46,589 nt of DNA from Streptomyces sp. ISL-11 (GTDB lineage Bacteria; Actinomycetota; Actinomycetes; Streptomycetales; Streptomycetaceae). Below the pieces are notes generated by a model, which saw only the letters and a program-made list of their open reading frames with translations, was not told where the DNA came from and ran no database searches. Shown in pieces: positions 35,196-41,644 of the stretch. The DNA lies in NCBI RefSeq assembly GCF_018614525.1, contig NZ_JAGGOL010000094.1, positions 1-46,589 on the forward strand, given 5' to 3'. The position numbers were made by a program, and so were the translations under genes. Numbering within the stretch: position 1 is the first letter of the stretch; the number at the start of each line of letters is the position of its first letter.

Positions 35196-35223
35196 TAGAA
35201 TTGGGTTACTAAACGGTAGTTAA
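35196..35223 (+). promoter_or_regulatory. Candidate promoter and operator of the acyl-CoA dehydrogenase gene
   Basis: TAGAAT at 35196-35201 is a good -10. TTACTA (35206-35211) and TAGTTAA (35217-35223) form an imperfect palindrome directly over the expected transcription start, as for TetR-type regulators of fatty-acid genes. Confidence 0.4.
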
Positions 35224-35241
35224 CTTTCAGGGGAGTACGCC

Positions 35242-36402
35242 TTGGCGGGATCAAAGGACTTCGACCTGTACCGGCCGGCCGAGGAGCACGACGAGCTCCG
35301 CAAGGTCGTACGCCAGCTCGCCGAGGCGAAGATCTCGCCGTTCGCCGCCGAGGTGGACGAGGAGGGCCGCTTCCCGCAGGAGGCGCTCGACGCGCTCGTC
35401 GCCTCCGACCTGCACGCCGTGCACGTCCCGGAGGAGTTCGGCGGCGCGGGCGCGGACGCCCTGGCGACCGTGATCGTCATCGAGGAGGTGGCGCGCGTGT
35501 GCGCCTCCTCCTCCCTGATCCCGGCGGTCAACAAGCTCGGCTCGCTCCCGGTGATCCTCTCCGGCTCCGAGGAGCTGAAGAAGAAGTACCTGGGCCCGCT
35601 CGCCCAGGGCGACGCGATGTTCTCGTACTGCCTCTCCGAGCCCGACGCGGGCTCGGACGCGGCCGGCATGAAGACCAAGGCCGTGCGCGACGGCGACTTC
35701 TGGGTCCTCAACGGCGTGAAGCGCTGGATCACCAACGCGGGCGTCAGCGAGTACTACACGGTCATGGCCGTCACCGACCCGGAGAAGCGCAGCAAGGGCA
35801 TCTCCGCGTTCGTCGTCGAGAAGTCGGACGAGGGCGTCTCCTTCGGCGCCCCGGAGAAGAAGCTCGGCATCAAGGGCTCCCCGACCCGCGAGGTCTACCT
35901 CGACAACGTCCGGATCCCCGCCGACCGCATGATCGGCGAGGAGGGCACCGGCTTCGCCACGGCGATGAAGACCCTCGACCACACCCGCATCACCATCGCG
36001 GCGCAGGCGCTGGGCATCGCCCAGGGCGCGCTGGACTACGCCAAGGGCTACGTCCAGGAGCGCAAGCAGTTCGGCAAGCCGATCGCGGACTTCCAGGGCG
36101 TGCAGTTCATGCTCGCCGACATGGCCATGAAGCTGGAGGCCGCCCGCCAGCTGACGTACGCGGCCGCCGCGAAGTCCCAGCGCGTCGACGCCGACCTGAC
36201 CTTCTTCGGCGCGGCGGCCAAGTGCTACGCCTCCGACGCCGCCATGGAGATCACCACCGACGCCGTCCAGCTCCTCGGCGGCTACGGCTACACCCGTGAC
36301 TACCCGGTCGAGCGCATGATGCGCGACGCCAAGATCACGCAGATTTATGAAGGCACGAACCAGGTTCAGCGGATCGTCATGGCGAGGAACCTGCCGAAGT
36401 AG
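35242..36402 (+). CDS. Acyl-CoA dehydrogenase; 3' end serves as an attachment site
   Basis: This FAD enzyme catalyses the first oxidation of acyl-CoA beta-oxidation; it has 386 aa. Signatures are the FAD/substrate segment CLSEPDAGSDAAGM, the C-terminal-domain segment RKQFGKPIADFQGVQFMLAD, LLGGYGYTRDYPVERMMRDA and the catalytic Glu370 in QIYEGTNQVQR. The start is TTG 35242, with GGGGAG eight bases before it. The last 63 coding bases, including the Glu370 codon, are repeated at 40120-40182. The copy now in the gene uses ATT, TAT, GAA, GTT and CGG where the other uses ATC, TAC, GAG, GTC and CGC, so it looks imported. Confidence 0.94.
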   Translation: MAGSKDFDLYRPAEEHDELRKVVRQLAEAKISPFAAEVDEEGRFPQEALDALVASDLHAVHVPEEFGGAGADALATVIVIEEVARVCASSSLIPAVNKLGSLPVILSGSEELKKKYLGPLAQGDAMFSYCLSEPDAGSDAAGMKTKAVRDGDFWVLNGVKRWITNAGVSEYYTVMAVTDPEKRSKGISAFVVEKSDEGVSFGAPEKKLGIKGSPTREVYLDNVRIPADRMIGEEGTGFATAMKTLDHTRITIAAQALGIAQGALDYAKGYVQERKQFGKPIADFQGVQFMLADMAMKLEAARQLTYAAAAKSQRVDADLTFFGAAAKCYASDAAMEITTDAVQLLGGYGYTRDYPVERMMRDAKITQIYEGTNQVQRIVMARNLPK

Positions 36403-36419
36403 ACGTTCCCGCAGGTCAG
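36340..36419 (+). repeat. attL-like copy of the acyl-CoA dehydrogenase 3' end
   Basis: This 80-bp segment matches 40120-40199 with eight mismatches; 36373-36402 is identical over 30 bp, ending exactly with the stop codon. All five coding mismatches are synonymous. The less GC-biased codons suggest it was brought in by the element and restores the gene. Confidence 0.85.
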
Positions 36420-36429
36420 AGACGACGAC

Positions 36430-36458
36430 ACAGCCCCCGGCGCTATGCCGGGGGCTGT
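36430..36458 (+). terminator. Terminator after the acyl-CoA dehydrogenase
   Basis: ACAGCCCCCGGC (36430-36441) pairs perfectly with GCCGGGGGCTGT (36447-36458) around GCTAT, 27 bases after the stop. It lies inside the inserted island. Confidence 0.85.
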
Positions 36459-36604
36459 TCGTATGGGGGCGGGCCGGGCGACCTCGGCCCGCTCTGTGGG
36501 GTCGTCGGCGCCGGGCGTCAGCATCGTTGCGATGGCGGCCCTGCCGCGCTGCTCGACTCCCTCGAAGAGGCAGTGGTGGTGCTGCCGCAGTACCCCTCGT
36601 GCTG

Positions 36605-36631
36605 ACGCCCCGGCCATGATGGTCGGGGCGT
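36605..36631 (-). terminator. Terminator after the island A methyltransferase
   Basis: ACGCCCCG (36605-36612) pairs with CGGGGCGT (36624-36631), with CCAT/ATGG pairing inside. It lies 18 bases beyond the minus-strand methyltransferase stop and closes island A. Confidence 0.6.
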
Positions 36632-36648
36632 TCTTGATTTGCTTCGGC

Positions 36649-37311
36649 TCAGCTCACCGCAGCGCGAGCGATCAAAGTCCCGATGTGGTCAGGCTCCGGG
36701 GCGCCGAGAACCCGGACTTCCGCCTTCTCGAATCCGGCCCGCAGAAGGAGGCTTTCCCACTTCCGGGGCGTGTAGCTGTATCGGTACGTGTACATGGCCT
36801 TGCCCGCGAACCCTCCCTTGTACATGCCTTGTGGCCCGTACGCACCGGGGATGGCCGGAGGGTGGGAGAAGGCGAGCACGCCGCCCGGATTCAACAGCTT
36901 GGCAACGAGCGGGAGCAGCTTGGCCGGATCGGTGAACCAGGCCGCCCCGAAGATCGAGTAAACAGCGTCGTACGTCTCCGTCGCGGTGCTCAGGTGGTCC
37001 AGCACTTCGGCACACACGAACCGCGCTCCCAATGGCCCCCACCGTTCAGTGGTGTTCGCGACCATGACCGGAGAGAGATCCACGCCCGTTGCCTTCACAC
37101 CGCGCAGGGCGAGGTAGGCCAGTGCCCGCCCGGTACCGCATCCGATCTCCAGGGCGGTTGCCGGGCCGCCCAGCAGTTCGGGGCCTGGCCCGTGCCCGGT
37201 GTACTGCGTCCAGCAGAAGACGGGATCGGCGTCGAACACCTTGTCCTTAGTGCTCTCCGCGAAGGTGTCCCAGAGTTCCCGTTCGCTATCGATGTCGTGT
37301 CGTGCGGGCAA
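36649..37311 (-). CDS. Class I SAM-dependent methyltransferase (island A)
   Basis: This methyltransferase (220 aa) has a complete SAM-binding fold: motif I ALEIGCGTGRALAYLALRG, acidic loop GVDLSP, then YDAVYSIFGAAWF and LNPGGVLAFSHPP. The substrate cannot be told. The start is uncertain. TTG 37311 follows GAGGAAG at good spacing, whereas GTG 37383 (24 residues longer) lies inside a long hairpin (37342-37386) that separates this gene from the one upstream. It is the last gene of island A and occupies the place that the isoaspartate-methyltransferase homologue has in island B. Confidence 0.8.
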   Translation of the reverse strand: MPARHDIDSERELWDTFAESTKDKVFDADPVFCWTQYTGHGPGPELLGGPATALEIGCGTGRALAYLALRGVKATGVDLSPVMVANTTERWGPLGARFVCAEVLDHLSTATETYDAVYSIFGAAWFTDPAKLLPLVAKLLNPGGVLAFSHPPAIPGAYGPQGMYKGGFAGKAMYTYRYSYTPRKWESLLLRAGFEKAEVRVLGAPEPDHIGTLIARAAVS

Positions 37312-37341
37312 CGGCGCTTCCTCTGTGTCGGGGCTGGCAAG

Positions 37342-37386
37342 AGAGTGCCCCCGCCCCTCGTTCAGCGGCTGAGGCGAGGGCACTCT
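37342..37386 (-). terminator. Long hairpin between the two last genes of island A
   Basis: AGAGTGCCC (37342-37350) pairs with GGGCACTCT (37378-37386), with partial CGCC/GGCG pairing inside. It begins ten bases after the upstream stop and could terminate or attenuate transcription into the methyltransferase gene. Confidence 0.5.
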
Positions 37387-37395
37387 AGTCCCGCG

Positions 37396-37881
37396 TCAGT
37401 GGCTGTCGGGAACCTTGTTGTCACACGGCGAGCAGTCGGACGCGTCCACCGACCACAGCTCGTCATCGACGGTGAAGCCGTTCTTGCGCAGCAGTTCGGC
37501 TGTGCGCATCACGGTGCCGTCGCGGCGGCGCTCGATGAGCGGGGCGTGGTGCTTGTACCGCCCGCCGTTGTACTCGTCGCACAGGGCGAAGTACAGGGGG
37601 GTGTCGAGAATGAGTTGGTGAACCCCAATGTCCACCGTGTACCCGACGCCCATGTCCACCGCGGGGTTCTCCATGGCTGTGATCAGGTAGGCGATGCCTT
37701 GTCCGAGGATGCGTTCGGCGAGGCTCCGGACGGCCACGCTGTCACGCAGCAGCAGGCGAACCTCGCGCTCCCACAGGTTCTCCACCCCCACAGCGGTGAC
37801 CAGGTGCGGTACTCGCTCGTGCACGGCGTTGAGGATGATGCGCGGATCACGGGTCCGCGTCTGGAGTGCTGTTGCCACCAT
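37396..37881 (-). CDS. Glycine-rich-domain-like protein with Cys-containing C-terminus (island A)
   Basis: This 161-aa protein resembles actinobacterial proteins labelled 'glycine-rich domain-containing protein'. The core contains GYTVDIGVHQLILDTPLYFA and CDEYNGGRYKHHAPL (His residues spaced as in a metal site), followed by a short helix pair and a C-terminal tail S-D-C-S-P-C-D-N-K-V-P-D-S-H with a CxxC. ATG 37881 follows AAAGGG; the open frame upstream to 37974 has no ribosome site. It precedes a methyltransferase gene. The role is unknown; a substrate or partner of the methyltransferase is a guess. Confidence 0.7.
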   Translation of the reverse strand: MVATALQTRTRDPRIILNAVHERVPHLVTAVGVENLWEREVRLLLRDSVAVRSLAERILGQGIAYLITAMENPAVDMGVGYTVDIGVHQLILDTPLYFALCDEYNGGRYKHHAPLIERRRDGTVMRTAELLRKNGFTVDDELWSVDASDCSPCDNKVPDSH

Positions 37882-37979
37882 GTTCCCTTTCTCTCGGTGG
37901 AGCGGGGTGGTGCGCTGGAACCCGTCCAGCCGCCGACCGTCATGCCGGCGACTGGGCGGGGGCTTGAGGGACACCGGTT

Positions 37980-38267
37980 CTATGCGTCGTGGCCCTGGTC
38001 GCGCTGGCGTCGCTGCGCCGACTCGGCGTAGAGCAGCGCGTCGATCAGCTTGCGGGCAGTGGGCAGAGGCACGGTCCCGAGGAACAGCGACGGTTCACCC
38101 GAGAGGGAGGACCGGCCCATCAGCTGGGGCCAAGCGTCCGGGTCTCCGACCTGGATGCCCATCTCCGCCAGCACTCGCCCGAACATGAATGCGGTGTCGT
38201 CGGCTTTCTTCTTGCCTGCCATGAAGGCATCGGCTTGCTGTGCGGCTGCTTCGGTGTCCGTGGCCAT
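37980..38267 (-). CDS. Small hypothetical protein, leaderless start (island A)
   Basis: This 95-aa, mostly helical, charged protein begins MATDTEAAAQQADAFMAGKK. No domain is recognised. The N-terminal MATDTEAA resembles MTTDTEAA at the start of the equivalent gene in island B (42574), although the rest differs. The ATG at 38267 has no ribosome site; TAGCGT lies six bases upstream, so the mRNA is probably leaderless. A GTTGC-N5-GTTGC site lies 41 bases upstream, placed as an activator site. In island B the same slot encodes a DUF397-like (Scr2-type) protein. Confidence 0.65.
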   Translation of the reverse strand: MATDTEAAAQQADAFMAGKKKADDTAFMFGRVLAEMGIQVGDPDAWPQLMGRSSLSGEPSLFLGTVPLPTARKLIDALLYAESAQRRQRDQGHDA

Positions 38268-38273
38268 ACCGAG

Positions 38274-38279
38274 ACGCTA
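38274..38279 (-). promoter_or_regulatory. -10 element of the leaderless island A promoter
   Basis: On the minus strand TAGCGT is followed by CTCGGT and the ATG at 38267. The same TAGCGT-N6-ATG arrangement is at 42574-42586 in island B. Confidence 0.55.
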
Positions 38280-38307
38280 GGAACCCGAGGGGGGCCACCG
38301 CCAGAAA

Positions 38308-38322
38308 GTTGCAGTCGGTTGC
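38308..38322. promoter_or_regulatory. GTTGC-N5-GTTGC direct repeat, site A2
   Basis: GTTGC at 38308-38312 and 38318-38322, spaced 10 bp start to start. The edge is 41 bp upstream of the leaderless ATG at 38267 and seven bases from the regulator stop codon. Proposed binding site for the island's XRE/DUF5753 regulator, in activator position. Confidence 0.6.
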
Positions 38323-38328
38323 AGAGAT

Positions 38329-39177
38329 TCATGCAAGGGAGTCGATGGCCCTGGTGATGTGGGCCCGAGCCTGCGCGCCGTGGACGGCGATCTGCGACAG
38401 TTCCGCGAAGGCTTTGAGGTACGTACCGACCTCCCCAGGCGCCGCCACGTTGATCTCGGCCGTCAGCGTCTCGACGGCGACCAGCCCTTCGTCGAAGGCG
38501 TAGAACGCTTCCAGGGGCCAGATTTTCCGGCGAGCTCCGAAGGGGATCACGCCCAGTGAAACGTTCGCCTGCGCCATGACCGAGAGAAGGTAGCCGAGCT
38601 GGCCGGCCATGGCCTCGTCATCGCACACGCGGTAGTAGAGCACCGCCTCTTCTATGAGCAGGGCGAACCGGTGGTCCCCTTCGCGCACGACTCGCGACCG
38701 GTCGAGTCGCGCCCTTACCGCAGCCTCGACGTCATCGGGGATCTGCTGAAACTCCGTGATGGACCTGAGTAGCCCGGTTGCGTACTCGGCGGTCTGGAGC
38801 ATTCCCGGTATGAGGTTCGAGGCGTACACGCGGAAGTGCCGGGTGCGCTGGTAGAGCGGCGTCGTCTTCTGGTGAACGCGGCGCATCCCGTCACGGTGGA
38901 TCTGCTTCCACTGGACGTACATGGACTCGGCGGTCCGGGACGCGGCGATCAGGTCCGCCGCTTGTTCCTCGGCACCGCAGGCCGCGCACCATGACTTGAT
39001 GTCGGCGTCGGACGGCAGGGTCCTGCCCCGGGCGATGCGTGACGACTTCGACTTGTGCCAGCCGCACCGGGCGGCCAGCTCGTGCCCTGTGAGCCCTGCG
39101 TCTCTCCTGATCTCGTCCAGACGGGACGCGATGGCAGCCCGTGCGGCTTGGGCGCTGGAGAAAGGGGACGAAGACAT
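38329..39177 (-). CDS. XRE/DUF5753 (Scr1-type) transcriptional regulator, island A
   Basis: This 282-aa regulator has an N-terminal XRE helix-turn-helix (residues about 18-65; LTGHELAARCGWHKSKSSRI) and a C-terminal DUF5753 domain (about 90-280; YQRTRHFRVYASNLIPGMLQ, FALLIEEAVLYYRV, GVIPFGARRKIWPLEAFYAF). In Streptomyces such proteins pair with DUF397 partners as Scr1/Scr2 toxin-antitoxin-like modules that affect development and antibiotic production. The ATG at 39177 has no ribosome site but lies 22 bases after the DUF6879 stop, so coupling is likely. It is clearly paralogous to 42608-43483. Confidence 0.9.
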   Translation of the reverse strand: MSSSPFSSAQAARAAIASRLDEIRRDAGLTGHELAARCGWHKSKSSRIARGRTLPSDADIKSWCAACGAEEQAADLIAASRTAESMYVQWKQIHRDGMRRVHQKTTPLYQRTRHFRVYASNLIPGMLQTAEYATGLLRSITEFQQIPDDVEAAVRARLDRSRVVREGDHRFALLIEEAVLYYRVCDDEAMAGQLGYLLSVMAQANVSLGVIPFGARRKIWPLEAFYAFDEGLVAVETLTAEINVAAPGEVGTYLKAFAELSQIAVHGAQARAHITRAIDSLA

Positions 39178-39199
39178 GAGCTGACCGGCCCGGCCCGCG

Positions 39200-39724
39200 T
39201 CAGACCGTGTACTTCTCGTGAGGGATGGCGCGCTCCCACACTGCTTCGAAGGCTGACGCGCAGAGCCTCGCCGTGGCGGCGTCCTCCGTCTGGTCCGTCT
39301 GCACCCATCGGCCGATGCCGTCGAAGATATTGAACTGCACCACTCGACCGTCGAAGAGCCAGAAGTCATTGCCAGGGAGTGCGAGGTCCGACGCCTGCTG
39401 TCTCGGCAGCCAACGGATGTCCTCACCGGCTGCGACGTTGGTGAACGTCCCGGAGTGCTCGAAGCGGATGTAGTCGCTGACGGGCTCCGACACGATGCGG
39501 GCACGGCGCATGGTCACGCCCTTGCCCGTGACCTCCTGCACCAGGTCCAGCCAGGGCCGCCACCAGGACGTGCGATCCGCCGTATTGAGGCGGTGCCCCT
39601 CCTTCCAGGCGGCGAAGCCCTCGATCTCGTTCTCCACTCCGTATGCGTCGCGCATCTCCAGATGCACCGCCGAGTGCTCTACGGACCACAACAGGTCGGC
39701 CAAGCTACTCAAGCTCTGCGACAT
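39200..39724 (-). CDS. DUF6879-family protein, island A
   Basis: This 174-aa protein is a DUF6879 member, a family encoded next to XRE/DUF5753 regulators in Streptomyces. Conserved blocks are SAVHLEMRDAYG near the N-terminus, RARIVSEPVSDYIRFEHS, NVAAGEDIRWLPRQQASDLA and GNDFWLFDGRVVQFNIFDG. The C-terminus is AFEAVWERAIPHEKYTV. Function is unknown. It is paralogous to 43502-44020. Its start overlaps the end of the frameshifted small gene upstream. Confidence 0.85.
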   Translation of the reverse strand: MSQSLSSLADLLWSVEHSAVHLEMRDAYGVENEIEGFAAWKEGHRLNTADRTSWWRPWLDLVQEVTGKGVTMRRARIVSEPVSDYIRFEHSGTFTNVAAGEDIRWLPRQQASDLALPGNDFWLFDGRVVQFNIFDGIGRWVQTDQTEDAATARLCASAFEAVWERAIPHEKYTV

Positions 39725-39937
39725 CGAGCGCCTCCCTAAGAAGCGGGATCATCCGCTTCGGTACCCGGATCACTGCCTCGTGGTCGGGCTGCGAGACGTC
39801 CGCCGCGCAGTCGCTCCGCGTCCGGTCGTCCGCCTTCCAACCCTGGAACAGGAGATCCTTCGTGTTCTCGTCGACCCAGACGGCCGGGGAGCCGTGATCT
39901 CCTGACTCCGGATCTTCCCGACGAACCGTAGTGCCAT
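39706..39937 (-). pseudogene. Frameshifted copy of the ~84-aa small gene, island A
   Basis: From ATG 39937 the frame reads MALRFVGK, then one base appears to be missing near 39912-39916. In the shifted frame the sequence continues PESGDHGSPAVWVDENTKDL, then FQGWKADD, and ends IRVPKRMIPLLREALDVAEL with a TAG at 39706-39708. This parallels the intact paralogue at 43989-44243 (MALRFIGIDPDTDHDHCPAV ... IRIPARMVPLIRKACD). It is either a real frameshift or a sequencing error. It is the first gene of the island A transcript, overlapping the DUF6879 start by about 19 bases. Confidence 0.7.
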
Positions 39938-39959
39938 AACGACCTCCGTTGGCGAGCCA

Positions 39960-39974
39960 GTTGCGATCGGTTGC
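39960..39974. promoter_or_regulatory. GTTGC-N5-GTTGC direct repeat, site A1
   Basis: GTTGC at 39960-39964 and 39970-39974; its edge is 23 bp upstream of the first ATG of island A (39937). A TTGACG -35 for the minus strand lies at 40001-40006, so the site would sit near the transcription start, as expected for autorepression. Confidence 0.6.
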
Positions 39975-40119
39975 ATGACCTTCGTCCTCACGCGGCCTAC
40001 CGTCAAGAGGGCGTGCGACTGTCCCGGAGCCCGCAAGGGGTGATCATGGGGAAATGCTGGGGAGGCGCCCTCTCGGGGTGCTATCTGTGCAGGTCAGGGC
40101 CTCATTACCGTGAAGCACC

Positions 40120-40199
40120 CAGATCTACGAGGGCACGAACCAGGTCCAGCGCATCGTCATGGCGAGGAACCTGCCGAAGTAGCCGTTCCTGCAGGTCGG
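40120..40199 (+). repeat. attR-like copy of the acyl-CoA dehydrogenase 3' end
   Basis: This is the detached second copy of 36340-36419, offset by exactly 3780 bp. It still encodes QIYEGTNQVQRIVMARNLPK without its first base and the stop, using strongly GC-biased codons like the rest of the gene. It is therefore probably the original 3' end displaced by insertion. Confidence 0.85.
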
Positions 40200-40295
40200 A
40201 GGCGGTTTTCCCGCACTGAAGCGGCCGCCTCGGGATGCGAACGGAACCGCTCACCGATTCCGACCCGTTCCAGGCGTCGCTCCGACTGATCGGCA

Positions 40296-40331
40296 CGCAG
40301 GAAGCCCCCGCCGCAGCGGGGGCTTCCTGCG
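40296..40331. terminator. Terminator closing island B
   Basis: CGCAGGAAGCCCCCGC (40296-40311) pairs perfectly with GCGGGGGCTTCCTGCG (40316-40331) around CGCA, a 16-bp stem just past the stop of the minus-strand methyltransferase. Confidence 0.88.
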
Positions 40332-40333
40332 TT

Positions 40334-41449
40334 TCATTCGAGCCTACGGTTGGCCATGACGTTATGCGGGTCGTCCAGCCACACCCACTGTCCGTCGCCG
40401 TCGACCGTCAAGCCGAACCGGGATCGTTCGGGCTTCCCCAAGGCATGCCAGTCAAGGAACGCCTTCCGCACCTCGTCCCACAATGCACGGGGCCCGTACT
40501 GCTCCACCTCGTACGTCTCCGCGCCCGGGACGTATTCCACAGTCGCCCACGACTTCCGATCGTCCGCGAAGAACCACAGGGTGGCTTCCCCGCTGTCGTC
40601 ATCCGCGTCGCACCACCGGTACCACGCATCCGTGAGGCTCAGCCCGGTGAAGAACGCGGGATCGTCCTGGACGACGTTCTGCGGTGCGATGTCGGTGCTG
40701 CCCTTCTCTCCCTCCTCCCCGTGGTAGATATCAGGGATACGCCCTGCACCGCCCCGCTGGGTGCGGTCCCACATGAAGGCCGGGTAACCGGAGAACGACC
40801 CCTGAGCCTTCCCGTTCATCACGTCCAGCGTGGCGTACGAGCCGCTGAAGAAGCTGCTGCCCCATGGGGTGACGATCCGCCCGATCGGGCACTGTTCCCA
40901 CCACGCCGGCGGCACTTCCCGCATGGTGCAGGTGCAGATGATCCGGTCGTACGGTGCACCCCGGTGATGCCCGTCGCGGCCGTTCCCGAGAATCGTCGTC
41001 GGGTGGAATCCCGCCCGCTTCAGGTTTTCCACAGCGGTGGACCACACAGCCTCGTCAACCTCCACCGAGGTCACGTTGTTCTCGCCCAAGCGGTGTGACA
41101 GCCAGGCGGCGTTGTAACCGGTGCCCGTACCGATCTCCAGTACCCGCTGCCCTTCCCGTACATCGAGCAGGCCCAGCATTTCGAGCATGACCGACGGCAT
41201 GGAAGAGGACGAGGTGAAGAGCCGGAACGCGCCTTCCGGTGTGCTCTTCCCATCGTTCACCTGGGTGACCACGGGCGCATCCGAGTAGACCGCTCGCAAC
41301 CAGCTCTCAGGATCGGTGGAGAAGTCCCCCTCTTCGATGACCTCGGGGATGAACAGCGCGCGATCCACCGAGGCCACGGCGTCCCGCCAATCAGGCGGCA
41401 ACAGGCCTTTGCTCCTGAGTGTCTCCACGAGCCGCTGCTGCGTCGTCAT
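40334..41449 (-). CDS. Protein-L-isoaspartate methyltransferase homologue, RiPP-associated type
   Basis: This O-methyltransferase has 371 aa, far longer than the roughly 210-220 aa of housekeeping PIMT. The PIMT core shows SSMPSVMLEMLGLLDV and the SAM motif VLEIGTGTGYNAAWLS (103-118). The C-terminal extension ends FLDWHALGKPERSRFGLTV followed by WVWLDDP, resembling the C-terminal motif described for PIMT homologues that methylate Asp in RiPP precursors (lasso peptides, graspetides, lanthipeptides, imiditides). Such methyl esters collapse to aspartimide. It starts six bases after a 36-codon gene for an Asp-rich charged peptide, with no LanB, LanC, ATP-grasp or lasso cyclase in reach. That fits a stand-alone imiditide pair. 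Confidence 0.87.
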   Translation of the reverse strand: MTTQQRLVETLRSKGLLPPDWRDAVASVDRALFIPEVIEEGDFSTDPESWLRAVYSDAPVVTQVNDGKSTPEGAFRLFTSSSSMPSVMLEMLGLLDVREGQRVLEIGTGTGYNAAWLSHRLGENNVTSVEVDEAVWSTAVENLKRAGFHPTTILGNGRDGHHRGAPYDRIICTCTMREVPPAWWEQCPIGRIVTPWGSSFFSGSYATLDVMNGKAQGSFSGYPAFMWDRTQRGGAGRIPDIYHGEEGEKGSTDIAPQNVVQDDPAFFTGLSLTDAWYRWCDADDDSGEATLWFFADDRKSWATVEYVPGAETYEVEQYGPRALWDEVRKAFLDWHALGKPERSRFGLTVDGDGQWVWLDDPHNVMANRRLE

Positions 41450-41455
41450 CCGGCC

Positions 41456-41566
41456 TCACTTCTTCGGCGGCTCGTACGGCTTGGTCGGGCCCGGAGGCTT
41501 GTCGCGGTGGCCGTCGCTGTCGGACGTGTCGGGCCTGCCGGAGTGGTCTCCGCCCTTCTTGCCCAT
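41456..41566 (-). CDS. Putative imiditide-type RiPP precursor peptide
   Basis: This 36-residue peptide starts at ATG 41566 with GTGAGG upstream and ends six bases before the methyltransferase ATG. It is hydrophilic: 6 Lys, 5 Asp, 8 Pro, 6 Gly, no Cys. The N-terminus is MGKKGGDH, the middle S15-D16-S17-D18-G19-H20-R21-D22 and the end K-P-Y-E-P-P-K-K. D18-G19 is the sequence context most prone to aspartimide formation. High charge fits the reported charge-driven recognition of imiditide precursors by their methyltransferases. Lack of Cys and of a Ser/Thr/Cys-rich core argues against an FxLD lanthipeptide. The modified Asp and any cleavage are unknown. Confidence 0.65.
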   Translation of the reverse strand: MGKKGGDHSGRPDTSDSDGHRDKPPGPTKPYEPPKK

Positions 41567-41582
41567 CTCTGCCTCACTTCTC

Positions 41583-41595
41583 GTTGCATTGTTGC
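41583..41595. promoter_or_regulatory. GTTGC-N3-GTTGC variant site ahead of the precursor gene
   Basis: GTTGC at 41583-41587 and 41591-41595, 17 bp upstream of the precursor ATG. The 8-bp period differs from the 10-bp period of the four main sites, so it may be chance or a weaker site. Confidence 0.3.
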
Positions 41596-41644
41596 GAAGG
41601 CCGCCCTGCCTCGCCGAAAGTCTGGGCCCAGGCCGGGGCGTCGG

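Larger units (their letters stand above)
39938..40333. other. Junction between islands A and B: regulatory site, attR-like repeat and terminator
   Basis: No gene is supported. From left to right it holds the promoter/operator of island A (39960-40006), unassigned DNA (40007-40119), the attR-like repeat (40120-40199), a GAGGCGG/CCGCCTC stem (40199-40231), which may be the original dehydrogenase terminator, and the perfect terminator at 40296-40331. Confidence 0.6.

Noticed and set aside
36366..36617. Possible 83-aa minus-strand gene at the island A left edge
   Set aside because: It runs antisense through the dehydrogenase 3' end and two terminators and has no ribosome site. A plus-strand reading ending LDSLEEAVVVLPQYPSC is gene-like but has no start; at most a remnant.
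40334..41566. FxLD-type lanthipeptide cluster
   Set aside because: PIMT homologues occur in those clusters, but there is no LanB or LanC gene, and the peptide has no Cys and no FxLD motif.
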